A stretch of 64,000 nucleotides of DNA from assembly GCA_016720685.1 (NCBI GenBank), contig JADKKC010000016.1, positions 1 through 64,000 on the forward strand, written 5' to 3'. Made by a program: the position numbers and the translations under genes. Within the stretch, counting starts at the first letter, position 1, and every line of letters begins with the position of its first letter. Below, in pieces: positions 45,250-55,728 of the stretch. The DNA comes from Zoogloea sp. (GTDB lineage Bacteria > Pseudomonadota > Gammaproteobacteria > Burkholderiales > Rhodocyclaceae). Under the pieces are notes generated by a model, which searched no databases, had not been told where the DNA came from, and saw nothing but the letters and a program-made list of their open reading frames with translations.

Positions 45250-48200
45250 ATGGGAATTTCCGGACGCATCGCGGCGCTGTTCCAGCGTAACGCGCTCACC
45301 CCTCTCCTGGCCCTGGTGCTGCTGCTCCTGGGCGTGTTCGCGACGATCGTCACGCCCAAGGAGGAAGAGCCCCAGATCGACGTGACCATGGCCGATGTGA
45401 TGGTGGCCTTTCCGGGCGCCTCGGCCAAGGACGTGGAATCGCTGGTGGCCCGGCCGGCCGAGCAGGTGCTGTCGCGCATCGCCGGCATGGATCACGTGTA
45501 TTCGGTATCGCGCCCCGGCATGGCGGTGATCACCGTGCAGTTCAAGGTGGGGGTCAAGAACCAGGACGCGATCGTGCGCCTGTACGACACCATCCATAGC
45601 CACCGCGACTGGATTTCTCCCGATCTGGGGGTGGCCGAGCCGGTGATCAAGCCCAAGGGCATCGACGACGTGCCCATTGCCGCGCTCACGCTGTGGACCC
45701 GCGATCCGGCCCGTTCGGCCTTCGAACTGCAGCAGGTTGGGCGGGCCGTGGAGGTGGAACTCAAGCGCGTAAAAGGCACGCGGGACGTGGTCACCATCGG
45801 AGGCCCCGGCCACGTGCTGCGGGTGCTGATGGACGCCGGGCGGATGAACGGTTTCGGGCTCACCCCGCAGGATTTGAAAGCTGCGCTGCTGCTCGCCAAC
45901 GCGTCCCAGCCGAGCGGCACGCTCACCGGCAACAACCGCGAGGTGCTGGTGCAGACCGGCACCTACATCGAAAGCGCCGACGACGTGCGCCGGCTGGTGG
46001 TTGGCGTGTCCGGCGGGCGGCCGGTGACGATGGCCGACGTGGCCACGATTGTCGACGGCCCCGACCAGCCGTCGCGCTATGTCTGGCATGGCGTCGGCAA
46101 GGGTTCGCCGCAGGCGGAGCGCTGGGCCGCGAGCGTTTTCCGGCGGTCACCCTGTCCATTTCCAAGAAACCCGGCGAGAACGCTGCCGACGTGGCCGAAG
46201 GCGTGATCCGTCGCGTCGAGCTGCTCAAAGGCAGCATCGTGCCGGCTGGCGTCGAGGTGGCGGTTACCCGCAACTACGGCGCCACCGCCACCGAAAAGGC
46301 CGACAAGCTGATCGGCAAGCTGGTCTTCGCGACCTCGGCCGTGGTGCTGCTGGTGTTCTTCGCGCTGGGCTGGCGCGAGGCGCTTATCGTCGGTGCGGCG
46401 GTCACGCTGACGCTGGCGGCAACCTTGTTTGCATCGTGGGCCTGGGGCTTTACGCTCAACCGGGTGAGCCTGTTCGCGCTGATCTTCTCTATCGGCATTC
46501 TGGTGGACGACGCCATCGTGGTGGTCGAGAACATCCACCGCTGGCAGACGCTCGAACCGGACAAGCCCTTGTGGCAGCTGATCCCCAAGGCCGTCGACGA
46601 GGTGGGCGGGCCGACCATCCTGGCCACCTTCACGGTGATCGCGGCGCTCTTGCCGATGGCCTTTGTGAGCGGCCTGATGGGGCCATACATGAGCCCGATC
46701 CCGATCAACTCGTCGATGGGCATGTTCATTTCGCTGATGGTGGCCTTTGTGGTCACGCCGTGGCTGGCGGGCAAGCTGATGAAGGGCGCGGCCCACGGGG
46801 CGGCACCGGGCGGGCACGGCCCCGACAGGCTGACCCGCAGGCTCGAAGTCCTGTTCCGCCGCATCATGACGCCGCTGCTCGACCCGCACACCGGCGGCCG
46901 GGCGCGGGCCGGATTGTGGCTGGGCGTGCTGGTGGCGATTGCGCTGTCGGTGTCGCTGGCGGTGGTTCAGCTGGTGGTGCTCAAGATGCTGCCGCTGGAT
47001 AACAAAAGCGAGTTTCAGGTGGTGCTCGACATGCCGGTGGGTACGCCGCTTGAAACCACCGCCGAAGTGCTGCGCGAAATCGGTGACGAGCTGGCCGGTG
47101 TTGATGAGGTGACCGACTTCCAGGCCTACGCCGGCACCGCTTCGCCGATCAACTTCAATGGCCTGGTGCGTCAGTACTACCTGCGTACGCTGCCCGAAAT
47201 GGGCGACATCCAGGTGAACCTGGTGGACAAGCATCACCGCAGCCGCAAGAGCCACGAGATTGCCGTGGCGGTGCGCCCGGCGGTGGCGGCGATTGCCAGG
47301 AAACATGGCGGCACCGCCAGGGTGGTCGAAGTGCCGCCCGGCCCGCCGGTGCTCTCGCCCATCGTAGCCGAGGTATATGGCCCGGATTACGCCGGCCAGC
47401 TCGCCGTGGCCGGCAAGCTGCGCAAGGTTTTCGAGGACACGGCCGACATCGTCGATGTGGACGACACGGTGGACGAGGCGGCGCCCAAGCTGGTGCTGCG
47501 CGTCAACCAGGCCCGCGCGGCGCAGCTCGGGGTGGCCCAGGCGGATATCGTCGAGGTGGTGCGCCTCGGCCTTGGCGGCGAGAACGTCACGCCGGTGCAT
47601 GGTGGCGACAACAAGTACGAAATCCCGGTGCGCCTCACGCTGCCGCCCGAGAGCCTGTCGTCGGTCGATCAGCTTTTGCAGATGAAGGTGCGGGCCCGCC
47701 ACGCCGAGGCCGGCGGAGCGCTGGTGCCGGTGTCCGAACTGGTTCAGGTGCTGCCGACCCAGCGCGAGCAGGTGATCTACCACAAGGATCTGCTGCCGGT
47801 TGTGTATGTCACCGGCGACATGAGCGGCAAGCTCGATTCGCCGCTCTACGGCATGTTCGACATCCGTGCCCAGGTGAAGGATTTGCCGCTGGTGGGCGAG
47901 CGCCTTGCCGGCACGCTCGACGAGTGGTTCATCCACCAGCCGGACGACCCCTACGCCGCCTACGCGGTGAAGTGGGACGGCGAATGGCAGATCACCTACG
48001 AAACCTTCCGCGACATGGGCGCCGCCTACGCGGTGGGGCTGGTGCTGATCTACGTGCTGGTGGTGGCCCAGTTCAGGAGCTACCTGGTGCCGCTGATCAT
48101 CATGGCGCCGATTCCGCTCACCATCATCGGGGTGATGCCGGGCCACGCGCTGTTGCACAGCCAATACACCGCCACCAGCATGATCGGGATGATCGCGCTG

Positions 48201-48509
48201 GCCGGCATCATCGTGCGCAACTCCATTTTGCTGGTGGACTTCATCGACCAGCAGGTGGCGGCCGGCACCCGTTTTGCCGAGGCGACCATCCACGCCGCCG
48301 CGGTGCGCGCCAAGCCCATCGGCCTCACAGGGCTGGCGGCGATGATCGGGGCCTTGTTCATCCTTGACGACCCGATCTTCAACGGGCTGGCGATCAGCCT
48401 CGTGTTTGGCGTGCTGGTGTCCACACTGCTGACCCTCGTGGTCATTCCCGTTCTTTACTACGCGGTCATGCACAAGCGCCGCGCCGCTGCCGAAGGAGAC
48501 GCATCATGA
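45250..48509 (+). pseudogene. RND efflux permease, one apparent frameshift
   Basis: Two overlapping frames make one HAE/Acr-like RND permease of about 1086 residues. The first frame (45250 to about 46130) gives the N-terminal helix and porter domain (VTPKEEEPQIDVTMADVMVAFPGAS). From about 46130 the next frame continues (ERFPAVTLSISKKPGENAADVAEG) to 48509. One C missing near 46129-46131 (GCCGCGAG instead of GCCGCCGAG) would explain everything: the total length is one base short of a whole number of codons. TM4 has the proton-relay Asp pair in IGILVDDAIVVVENI. The pump expels an unknown substrate by proton motive force. The stop overlaps the next start as ATGA. Confidence 0.88.
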
Positions 48510-48730
48510 CGCTCACCGTCAACCAGTTCGTTCGCATTTTTGCCGGCGCTTTCGTGCTGATTTCGCTGGCCCTCGGGGTGGAAGGCAGCCCGCTTTTCGT
48601 GAGCGGAAAGTTTCTGTGGTTTACCGCTTTTGTGGGGCTTAACCTGTTTCAGAGCGGCTTCACCCGGTTTTGCCCGCTGGAGAACATTCTGCGCAGGTGC
48701 GGCGTCAAGGACAGCGCAGGCTGCGCCTGA
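48506..48730 (+). CDS. Small DUF2892 membrane protein
   Basis: A 74-residue inner-membrane protein with two helices (IFAGAFVLISLALGV and FLWFTAFVGLNLFQSGF) and FCPLENILRRCGVK, the hallmark of the YgaP-like DUF2892 family. The two Cys residues in the last part are typical. Start overlaps the pump stop by four bases, so it is translated with the RND pair. Function unknown. Confidence 0.85.
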   Translation: MTLTVNQFVRIFAGAFVLISLALGVEGSPLFVSGKFLWFTAFVGLNLFQSGFTRFCPLENILRRCGVKDSAGCA

Positions 48731-48798
48731 TCCCAGTGACATGACCTGGCTTGGGGAGAGCCCTCAAGCTTTTGGGGCCGGGGCCGTTCACGCGTTTG

Positions 48799-51700
48799 AT
48801 GAACCCGAGCTTTGCGCCCCTCTCAAAGATCAACCGGGCCCTTCGAGGGGCCGGTCGTCGGCCGGGCATCGAAAGGCTGTGGTTCTTTGCGGCGCTGACT
48901 CTGGGCATTCTCGTCACCGCCCTGGGCTGGGCGCAGCTACGGGATCACGAACGCGATCTTGAACAGGCCTATCACGACGCGGCCGCAGACCGCCTGACGC
49001 AGCAGATCAGCGAACGGCTCGGCAAGGTCGATTTCATCCTGCGTGGCGTTGCCGGATTGTTTGGCGCCCATAGCCTGATCGAGCGGCGTGAGTACGAAAC
49101 CTATGTTGCGGGTGTGAATCCGACCGAAGCCTTGCCGGAAATGGTGGGTATCGGTTTCCTCAGGCGGGCCGAGACGGTTCGTGCCGAGGCCATCGAAGCC
49201 CTGCTTTCTGCCAGCTACGACCGCAAGATCCGCATTTTTCCAGCGCCAGACCCGCTGCGTTCCAAGGTGGTTTTTCCGGTTGGCTTTATCTGGCCGCTGG
49301 ACGAGCGAACGAATTTTTTCATCGGCTACGATGGCTACGCCGAGCCCGTGCGCCGTAATGCCATCGATATGGCCCTGCGTTCCAGTGTTCTGGCCATGAC
49401 CGCGCCGCTGATCCTGCGGGCTGTCGGATCAGGGAAACCGATTCCCGGCGTGTTGTTCTACCGGGTTGCCCGCTCCATCGACCAGACGAGTGCAGGAGAC
49501 GTGACAGATGGCCTGATCGCGATGGGCATCAACGGCGATGTCATGTTCGGCAGCTTGCGTGACATCGCCGCACCCGGTTACGGGCTGCTGGTGGAGGACG
49601 TCGGCGAAAGCGCGCCACAGCTTCTTTACCGCAGTGCGGATGCGCCGCTGCAGCCCGCCTTTGTTGCCGTGCGCCAGGTGCAGATCGGTGGCCGGCAGTG
49701 GCGGCTGTCGCTGATTGCCCCGCCGCTGGCCAGGCCCCTGGCCGTCTCCACGCTCGCGGGCATCGGCGGGCTGGTGGGGAACTGCATGCTCGCCTTGCTC
49801 ATTGCCAGCCTGTCGGGTCAGCAGCGGCGGGCCAGGCGGGTCGCCGACATCCTGGCCGAGGATTACCGGATCAGTGAAAAGCGTTTCGAGCTGGCCGTCT
49901 CGGCAACCGACGATGGCATCTGGGAGTGGCAGGCCGGACTGCCGTGGATGTTCCTGTCGCACCGCTGCGACCGCTTGATGGCTTACCCCGATGGCGGCCT
50001 GCCGCGCAGGGCGCGCGGCATTCTGCGCGTGCTGCCGGTGGCGGCACGGCGTGAGTTCCTGCAGGCTTTTCGCAGTCACCTCCGCGGGCACGGCGTCCTC
50101 GAGTGCATCCTCCCGATCCAGCGACTGGATGGCAGCACGGGTTGGTTCCATCTGGCCGGGCGCACCGAGTTCGATGCTTCCGGGCGGCCCATTCGCACTG
50201 CCGGTGCGGTGTCCGACGTGACCGGATTGCGCCATGCGCAGCAGGAGGTGATCGACGCCCATGCCCGGCTCGACGCCCTGTACCGGTATGCCTCGCTGGG
50301 CATGGCGCTGGTGGATGGAAAGGGCCGCTACCTGCAGGCCAACGCAGAGTTTTGCCGGATCACCGGTTACACGGAGGCCGAGCTGTGCAGCCCGGGCCTG
50401 CCGGCCCTGACGCCTCCCGAATACGCGGCGCGAGACACCCAGGCTGTCGTCGATGCTTGTCTCGGTGTCCGTGCCCAGGCCTATGAGAAGGAGTTTCTGA
50501 ACAAGGACGGGCGACGCATACCGGTGATGGTGGCGACCACTGCCGTGGGGCGCAGCGACGGCGCCCACCGTTGGATCGTTGTCGAAGACGTTACCGTCCG
50601 CAAGGCGGAGCAGCGTGCCATCCAGGAGGCCCACGCCACCAACGAGTCGCTGATTGCGGCGATGCCCGACATGCTGTTTCAGCTCGACGGCGAATTGCGG
50701 GTGGTGCGCTACTACGCGGAGGACAAGGCGGGCCTGTCGATGGCGCCCGAGACTTTCCTCGGCAAGCGCATCGAGGATGTGCTGTCGCCCGGCACCGCCC
50801 GCAGCTTTGGCGATGCGGCGCTGGCGGCGGACCGCAGCGGCCGTTTGCAGCGCCTGGAATATTCCTCCCGCCGCGGCGGCCGCATGCGGCATTTCGAGGC
50901 CCGCCTGCGCACTGTGCGCACCGGTGGCACCTTGGTGGTGGTGCGTGACGTAACCGACCTGAAGGAAGCCGAACTGGCCCTCAGGGAGAGCGAGGCGCGC
51001 TGGCAGTTTGCCCTTGACGGTGCCGGCGACGGTGTGTGGGACTGGAACATCGTGACAGGCCAGGTCTTCCGTTCGGCCCGCTGCCTGACCATGCTGGGCT
51101 ATGCGCCGGGTGAAGCCCAGGTCGGGCAGGAAAACTGGGGCTCACATGTGCATCCGGACGACCTGCAGGCCTTGCTCCAGGCCCGCGCGGCCCACCTGCG
51201 CGGCGAATCGCCGTCACTCGCCAGCGAAGCCCGGCTGCTTTGCAAGGACGGGAGCTACACGTGGGTGCTGGTTCGCGGGCTGGTGGTGGAGCGGGCCGGG
51301 GACGGGCGGGCGCTGCGCATGATCGGTACCCATTCCGATATCGACGAGGCCAAGGCCCGCGAGGCGCAGATTCTCGATCACAACCTCAATCTCGCCAGCC
51401 TGGTGGCGGCGCGCACCAAGGATCTGCAGGCCGCCAAGGAGGCCGCCGAGGCGGCCAATGAGGCCAAGTCGGTGTTTCTCGCAAACATGTCTCACGAACT
51501 GCGCACGCCTATGCATGGCATTCTCAGTTATGCACGGCTTGGTGAAACCCGGGTGGCAACGGCCGGCCACGAAAAACTGCGGAGCTACTTCGACCGTATC
51601 CGCTTGAGCGGCGATCGGCTGATGCTGCTCGTCAATGATCTGCTCGATCTCTCGAAGTTCGAGGCGGGCCAGATGATCCTCAACCTGGGGCCGGTGCACC

Positions 51701-52209
51701 TCAATGAGCTGGTGCGGGACGTCATCGGGGAGTTCGAACTTCTGACGCAGGCCCGGGGCCTGCGGATTGTGCTGGCGCAGAAGACGCATGAGCTGCCGCC
51801 CTGCCTGGCCGACGCCGCGCGGATCGGCCAGGTGGTGCGCAACCTGCTGTCCAACGCGGTCAAATTTACGCCGGACGGCCGCGCCAGCCATGTGCGGGTC
51901 GAGACCGGCACGCTGCCGGATGGAAGGCCGGCCGTGGTGATCACGGTTTCGGACGAAGGCATCGGCATTCCGCCGGACGAGCTGCAGGCGGTGTTCGACA
52001 AGTTTGTGCAGAGTTCCCGCACCCGGACCGGCGCCGGTGGCACGGGCCTGGGGCTGGCGATCTGCCGCGAAATCGTCGAGGCCCACCACGGACGCATCGT
52101 GGCCCGCAACAATGCGGCGGGCGGAGCGGAATTCATCGTTGAACTGCCATCGGGACTCGAGCCGGCGCGAGCGTTGCCGGCACCCGTGGCAACTGGAGAA
52201 ACTGGATGA
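48799..52209 (+). CDS. Membrane sensor histidine kinase: CHASE, PAS repeats, HisKA-HATPase
   Basis: A 1136-residue kinase from ATG 48799 (a TTG at 48751 is an alternative). A helix at about 27-47 and another at about 320-345 frame a periplasmic CHASE domain (about 60-290; VDFILRGVAGLFGAHSLIERREYETYV). Four PAS/PAC units follow between about 370 and 860, ending in a coiled coil. The HisKA box SHELRTPMHGIL has its phospho-acceptor at His899, and the HATPase domain has NLLSNAVKFT, DEGIGI and GTGLGLAI. It has no receiver of its own. The stop overlaps the start of the receiver-HATPase gene (ATGA), which makes that protein its likely target. Confidence 0.9.
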   Translation: MNPSFAPLSKINRALRGAGRRPGIERLWFFAALTLGILVTALGWAQLRDHERDLEQAYHDAAADRLTQQISERLGKVDFILRGVAGLFGAHSLIERREYETYVAGVNPTEALPEMVGIGFLRRAETVRAEAIEALLSASYDRKIRIFPAPDPLRSKVVFPVGFIWPLDERTNFFIGYDGYAEPVRRNAIDMALRSSVLAMTAPLILRAVGSGKPIPGVLFYRVARSIDQTSAGDVTDGLIAMGINGDVMFGSLRDIAAPGYGLLVEDVGESAPQLLYRSADAPLQPAFVAVRQVQIGGRQWRLSLIAPPLARPLAVSTLAGIGGLVGNCMLALLIASLSGQQRRARRVADILAEDYRISEKRFELAVSATDDGIWEWQAGLPWMFLSHRCDRLMAYPDGGLPRRARGILRVLPVAARREFLQAFRSHLRGHGVLECILPIQRLDGSTGWFHLAGRTEFDASGRPIRTAGAVSDVTGLRHAQQEVIDAHARLDALYRYASLGMALVDGKGRYLQANAEFCRITGYTEAELCSPGLPALTPPEYAARDTQAVVDACLGVRAQAYEKEFLNKDGRRIPVMVATTAVGRSDGAHRWIVVEDVTVRKAEQRAIQEAHATNESLIAAMPDMLFQLDGELRVVRYYAEDKAGLSMAPETFLGKRIEDVLSPGTARSFGDAALAADRSGRLQRLEYSSRRGGRMRHFEARLRTVRTGGTLVVVRDVTDLKEAELALRESEARWQFALDGAGDGVWDWNIVTGQVFRSARCLTMLGYAPGEAQVGQENWGSHVHPDDLQALLQARAAHLRGESPSLASEARLLCKDGSYTWVLVRGLVVERAGDGRALRMIGTHSDIDEAKAREAQILDHNLNLASLVAARTKDLQAAKEAAEAANEAKSVFLANMSHELRTPMHGILSYARLGETRVATAGHEKLRSYFDRIRLSGDRLMLLVNDLLDLSKFEAGQMILNLGPVHLNELVRDVIGEFELLTQARGLRIVLAQKTHELPPCLADAARIGQVVRNLLSNAVKFTPDGRASHVRVETGTLPDGRPAVVITVSDEGIGIPPDELQAVFDKFVQSSRTRTGAGGTGLGLAICREIVEAHHGRIVARNNAAGGAEFIVELPSGLEPARALPAPVATGETG

Positions 52210-53126
52210 GTATGGCAAGAATACTGGTTGTGGATGACGAGCCCTTCAACCTCGACATCGTGGCCGAATATCTCGACGAGATGGATTTCGACCTTGTGAT
52301 GGTCGAATCGGGCGAAGCCGCATGGGACGAACTGACCCGTCCCGATTCCTCCTTCGACCTGGTGCTCCTCGATCGCATGATGCCCGGCATGGACGGTATC
52401 CAGGTGCTCAAGAAGATCAAGGGCGACGCAGAGCTGCGCGGCATTCCAGTGATCATGCAAACCGCCGCCACCTCGCCCGAGCAGGTTCGGGAGGGGCTCG
52501 CCGCCGGGGCGTTTTATTACCTCACCAAGCCCTTCGAGGGCGAGGCGCTGCAGACCATCATCCGCTCCGCCCTCGACGACATGCGCACGCGGCGCGAACT
52601 CAACGCCAACCTGGCCGACCATGCGGTGGCGCTGTCCTGCATCACGGAGGGAGAGTTTTTTGTCCGCACGCTGGACGAGGCGCGCAAGCTGGCGGCTTTC
52701 ATCGCGCTGCTCGGCCCGCAGCCGGAAACCCTGGCGATGGGGCTTTCAGAGCTGCTCGTCAACGGCGTCGAGCACGGCAATCTCGGCATTGATTTTGCCG
52801 AGAAAAGCCGGCTGCGCGAGACGGATTGCTGGGAAAGCGAGATCCAGCGCCGTATCGAGCTGCCGGAAAACCGGGACAAGAAAGTGCATTTGCGGGTGCA
52901 CGGGGAAATCAAGCGCTGGGTGTTCGAGATCACCGACGACGGGGAGGGCTTCGACTGGCGTCGCTTCCTCGATTTCGATCCCGAGCGGGCCTTCGCGCCG
53001 AACGGACGCGGCATTGCGCTCTCGCGCCAGTTGTCGTTTTCGACCCTGACCTACATCCCGCCGGGGAACAAGGTCTTGGTCACGGTTCCACGCGGCAGCG
53101 AGCCTGAAAGCCAGGTGCCGCAATGA
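52206..53126 (+). CDS. Receiver-HATPase protein (RsbW-like switch kinase)
   Basis: A 306-residue protein. Receiver at about 1-125 with all signature residues (VVDDEP at 9-13, Asp56 in LVLLDRMMPGMDG, Thr91-type residue in QTAATS, Lys108 in YLTKPF). A GHKL ATPase domain follows (about 160-300; GLSELLVNGVEHGNLGI with Asn186, Glu189, His190; DDGEGFD; GRGIALSRQL). It is like an RsbW kinase put under phosphorelay control, and it shares this arrangement with the gene at 43215. It is translated from an ATGA overlap with the kinase. No sigma factor or STAS partner is seen nearby. Confidence 0.85.
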   Translation: MSMARILVVDDEPFNLDIVAEYLDEMDFDLVMVESGEAAWDELTRPDSSFDLVLLDRMMPGMDGIQVLKKIKGDAELRGIPVIMQTAATSPEQVREGLAAGAFYYLTKPFEGEALQTIIRSALDDMRTRRELNANLADHAVALSCITEGEFFVRTLDEARKLAAFIALLGPQPETLAMGLSELLVNGVEHGNLGIDFAEKSRLRETDCWESEIQRRIELPENRDKKVHLRVHGEIKRWVFEITDDGEGFDWRRFLDFDPERAFAPNGRGIALSRQLSFSTLTYIPPGNKVLVTVPRGSEPESQVPQ

Positions 53127-53229
53127 ACGCGACGTGCCGGCGATCTCCGGCAGGCCGGCAGGAACTCCTGCCGATCGAATCTGCGGGCTTCGGCATGAGC
53201 CGCCGCCCCGCCACGGGTAGAGACTGCTG

Positions 53230-54813
53230 ATGCCTGACAAACAGCTTAGGGTACTTGTCGCCGACGACATTGCGTCCAACCGGACCATCGTCGGCGCCTT
53301 CCTTGCCCACCTGAACTGCACGCCCATCTTTGCTTCGGACGGTATCGAGGCGGTGGATCTGTTTCGCCAGGAGGCCCCGGATATCGTGCTGATGGACCTG
53401 ATGATGCCGCGCCTGGACGGCTTCGAGGCCATCAAGCAGATTCGTGCCCTGGGGGGCGATCAATGGGTGCCGATCGTCATCCTGTCGGCCCTCAGTGGCG
53501 AAGGTGACGTGGTGCAGGGGCTCGAGGTCGGCGCCGATGACTACCTGTCCAAACCCTTGTCCTTCCCGGTGTTTGCCGCGCGTTTCAAGGCGCTGCGTCG
53601 GTTGCTCGACATGCAGCGGCGCCTGGCGGGTTCGCTGGCGCAGGTGCGGGCGGTGGCCAATGGCGTCATCGACGGAATCATCTCCGCCGACGAAAGTGGC
53701 ACGATCCTGTCCGTCAATAGCTCGGCGACCCAGATTTTCGGCTACACGCCCAACGAGATGGTCGGCCAGAACCTGCGCATGCTGATGCCCTCGCCCCACC
53801 GCGAGGCGCACGACGGCTACCTGAAGCGCTACCGGGATTCGGGCGAGAAACGCATCATCGGCCAGATTCTTGAACTGACCGGCATTCGCAAGGACGGCTC
53901 CCTGTTTCCGCTGGAGCTCGGCGTGTCGGACATTCACCTGCCCAACCGGCGGATGTTCATCGGTGTCGTGCGCGACACCTCGGAGAAGCGCCGCATCCAG
54001 CAGCAACTGGCCGAAGACGCGGCACGCCTGCAGCGCTATCACGACGAGTCCGAGCGCGAGCAGGAACTCGCCATGACCATCATGGAGCGCCAGATCCGCA
54101 GCGACTGGCTGCGCGACAGTGCCGTGCAGTATGCAGTCATGCCGGCGCGCAATTTTTCGGGTGACGTGGTGCTGGTGGCCCGCTCGCCGCAGGGTGCGCT
54201 TTACGCCATGCTGGCCGACGCCACCGGGCATGGCCTGGCTGCCGCGGTCAGCGTGCTGCCGGCGCTCGGCGCCTTTTACCGCGGGGCCGCGGGCAATGTG
54301 CCGCTACCGGCCCTGGTGGCCGAACTCAACAGCCTGCTGTGCGGGCTTCTGCCGCGCGGGCGCTTCGTGGCCGCGGCCGTGCTGCGGCTCGAGGCCGGCA
54401 GCCGCAAGGGGAGGATCTGGGTGGGCGGGGTGCCGGATGTGCTGCGTATCGGAGACGACGGGCGTGTGCTCCAGCGCTTTTTCTCGCGCCAGCTGCCGCT
54501 GGGCATCCTGCCTTCGTCCCAAGCCGGGATCGTCACGGATTCGTTCAGCTGGAACGAGCCGAGCCAGATCGTGCTGTGCTCCGACGGACTGACCGAGGCC
54601 GAGAACAGTGCCGGCGAGGCCTTCGGCGCGAGTGGGCTGGAGCGCACCCTGCAGAGCACGCCGCGGGCCTCCCGGGTTGACGGTCTGCGCCATGCGCTCA
54701 CCGCGCACCTGGGGCGGCAGTCGGCGGGCGACGATGTGTCGGTGCTGATCATCGATTGTGCGATGGGCGGCGGAAGAAACCCGGCCACGCCTGGGGAGGG
54801 CCGCAAGCCTTGA
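53230..54813 (+). CDS. Receiver-PAS-PP2C phosphatase (SpoIIE/RsbU-like)
   Basis: A 527-residue protein. Receiver at 1-125 (VADDI at 10-14, Asp56 in LMDLMMPRLDG, Lys108), PAS domain at about 140-260 (GTILSVNSSATQIFGYTPNEMVGQNLRMLMP, FixL-like), coiled coil at 260-300, and a PPM/PP2C domain from about 300 to 515 with metal ligands Asp312 and Asp330 (FSGDVVLVAR; MLADATGHGLAAA), CSDGLTEAEN and AGDDVSVLII. It would remove a serine phosphate from a STAS antagonist when its receiver is phosphorylated, opposite to the HATPase kinases. It lies about 100 bases after the receiver-HATPase gene, same strand. The target is not in the window. Confidence 0.88.
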   Translation: MPDKQLRVLVADDIASNRTIVGAFLAHLNCTPIFASDGIEAVDLFRQEAPDIVLMDLMMPRLDGFEAIKQIRALGGDQWVPIVILSALSGEGDVVQGLEVGADDYLSKPLSFPVFAARFKALRRLLDMQRRLAGSLAQVRAVANGVIDGIISADESGTILSVNSSATQIFGYTPNEMVGQNLRMLMPSPHREAHDGYLKRYRDSGEKRIIGQILELTGIRKDGSLFPLELGVSDIHLPNRRMFIGVVRDTSEKRRIQQQLAEDAARLQRYHDESEREQELAMTIMERQIRSDWLRDSAVQYAVMPARNFSGDVVLVARSPQGALYAMLADATGHGLAAAVSVLPALGAFYRGAAGNVPLPALVAELNSLLCGLLPRGRFVAAAVLRLEAGSRKGRIWVGGVPDVLRIGDDGRVLQRFFSRQLPLGILPSSQAGIVTDSFSWNEPSQIVLCSDGLTEAENSAGEAFGASGLERTLQSTPRASRVDGLRHALTAHLGRQSAGDDVSVLIIDCAMGGGRNPATPGEGRKP

Positions 54814-54908
54814 CCGGCTCAAGGCGGGCGGCATTGGCAGACAAAGCAGAAAACGTGCTGGCGCGCTTCCTGCTTTGTCTGGAATATCCGTTTTCTTTGT
54901 GGTTCGCC

Positions 54909-55484
54909 ATGCTCCGAGTGTTGGTTGTAGATTCTTCCCGCGAGCGCGCTGCAGACGTCTGCGCGGCGCTGGCGCTGGCCGGTCATCAGGTCACGGCGGT
55001 GCTGTCGAGCGCCTTTGAACTGTCCGCGCAGGTGCTCGCCACCAAGCCTGACGTGATCTTCATCCAGGCCGACTCCCCCAGTCGCGACACCCTTGAACAC
55101 CTGGCGATCATGAATCGCGACTGTCCGCGACCGGTGCTGCTGTGTGCCCTGGAGGCTGATTCGCAACTCATCCGCCGCGCCGTGAATGCCGGCGTGTCGT
55201 CGTATATCGTTGATTCCGTTGCGCCGGAGCGCCTTGATGCGCTGGTCGAGGTGGCGATTGCCCAGTTCGAGGCTTTTCAGCATCTGCGCGCCGAACGGGA
55301 CGACGCCACGCGCCGGCTCTCCGAGCGCATCACCATCGACCGGGCCAAGGGCCTGCTGATGAAAGCCCGCGGGCTCGACGAGGGCGAGGCCTATCACGCA
55401 CTGCGCAAACTGGCGATGGAGCGCGGACGCAAGCTGGCCGACGTGGCCCAGGACGTCATCGACATGGCCAGCCTGTTGCTCTGA
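54909..55484 (+). CDS. nasT: NasT-type ANTAR antiterminator
   Basis: A 191-residue protein with a receiver-like domain (about 1-125; VLVVDSSRERA, DVIFIQADSPSRDTLE, GVSSYIVDS) and an ANTAR RNA-binding domain at the C-terminus (about 130-190; RITIDRAKGLLMKARGLDEGEAYHALRKLAMERGRKLADVAQDVI). It is closely similar in pattern to the NasT of Azotobacter/Pseudomonas, including SPSRD; the receiver lacks the usual Lys, so it is probably not phosphorylated. NasT binds a hairpin pair in the leader of nitrate-assimilation genes and prevents termination unless NasS holds it back. The matching leader is at 55754-55859. NasS is not seen in the window. Confidence 0.9.
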   Translation: MLRVLVVDSSRERAADVCAALALAGHQVTAVLSSAFELSAQVLATKPDVIFIQADSPSRDTLEHLAIMNRDCPRPVLLCALEADSQLIRRAVNAGVSSYIVDSVAPERLDALVEVAIAQFEAFQHLRAERDDATRRLSERITIDRAKGLLMKARGLDEGEAYHALRKLAMERGRKLADVAQDVIDMASLLL

Positions 55485-55515
55485 TGTAAGCCAAAAGAGG
55501 TAGTTGCCCGGCCGG

Positions 55516-55575
55516 GCGCACAATGGAATCGGGGCGAGAACGCAGTGAGGTTTTCGCCCCGATTCCATTGTGCGC
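55516..55575. repeat. 22-bp perfect inverted repeat behind nasT
   Basis: Arms at 55516-55537 and 55554-55575 are exact complements over 22 positions, with a 16-base loop; they begin 31 bases after the nasT stop. There is no T-run behind them. It may be a REP-like element, an mRNA 3' stabiliser or a factor-dependent terminator. A genome-wide search for other copies would decide. Confidence 0.7.
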
Positions 55576-55728
55576 GCGGGGTTTGCATGTGGGTGGCCGG
55601 TAAGCGTGCCAAAGCGGTGCGTGCTGCACTGCATCAGTGCGCCTTTCGGGGTTTGTTTGCCTACCTCTTAGTGGGTATTTTTTGGGAGAAAATTACTTTT
55701 TTCATATGAATCAATGAGTTGATTTTCT

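Noticed and set aside
46077..48473. 798-codon minus-strand open frame
   Set aside because: Antisense of the RND permease; His/Arg-rich sequence without domains.
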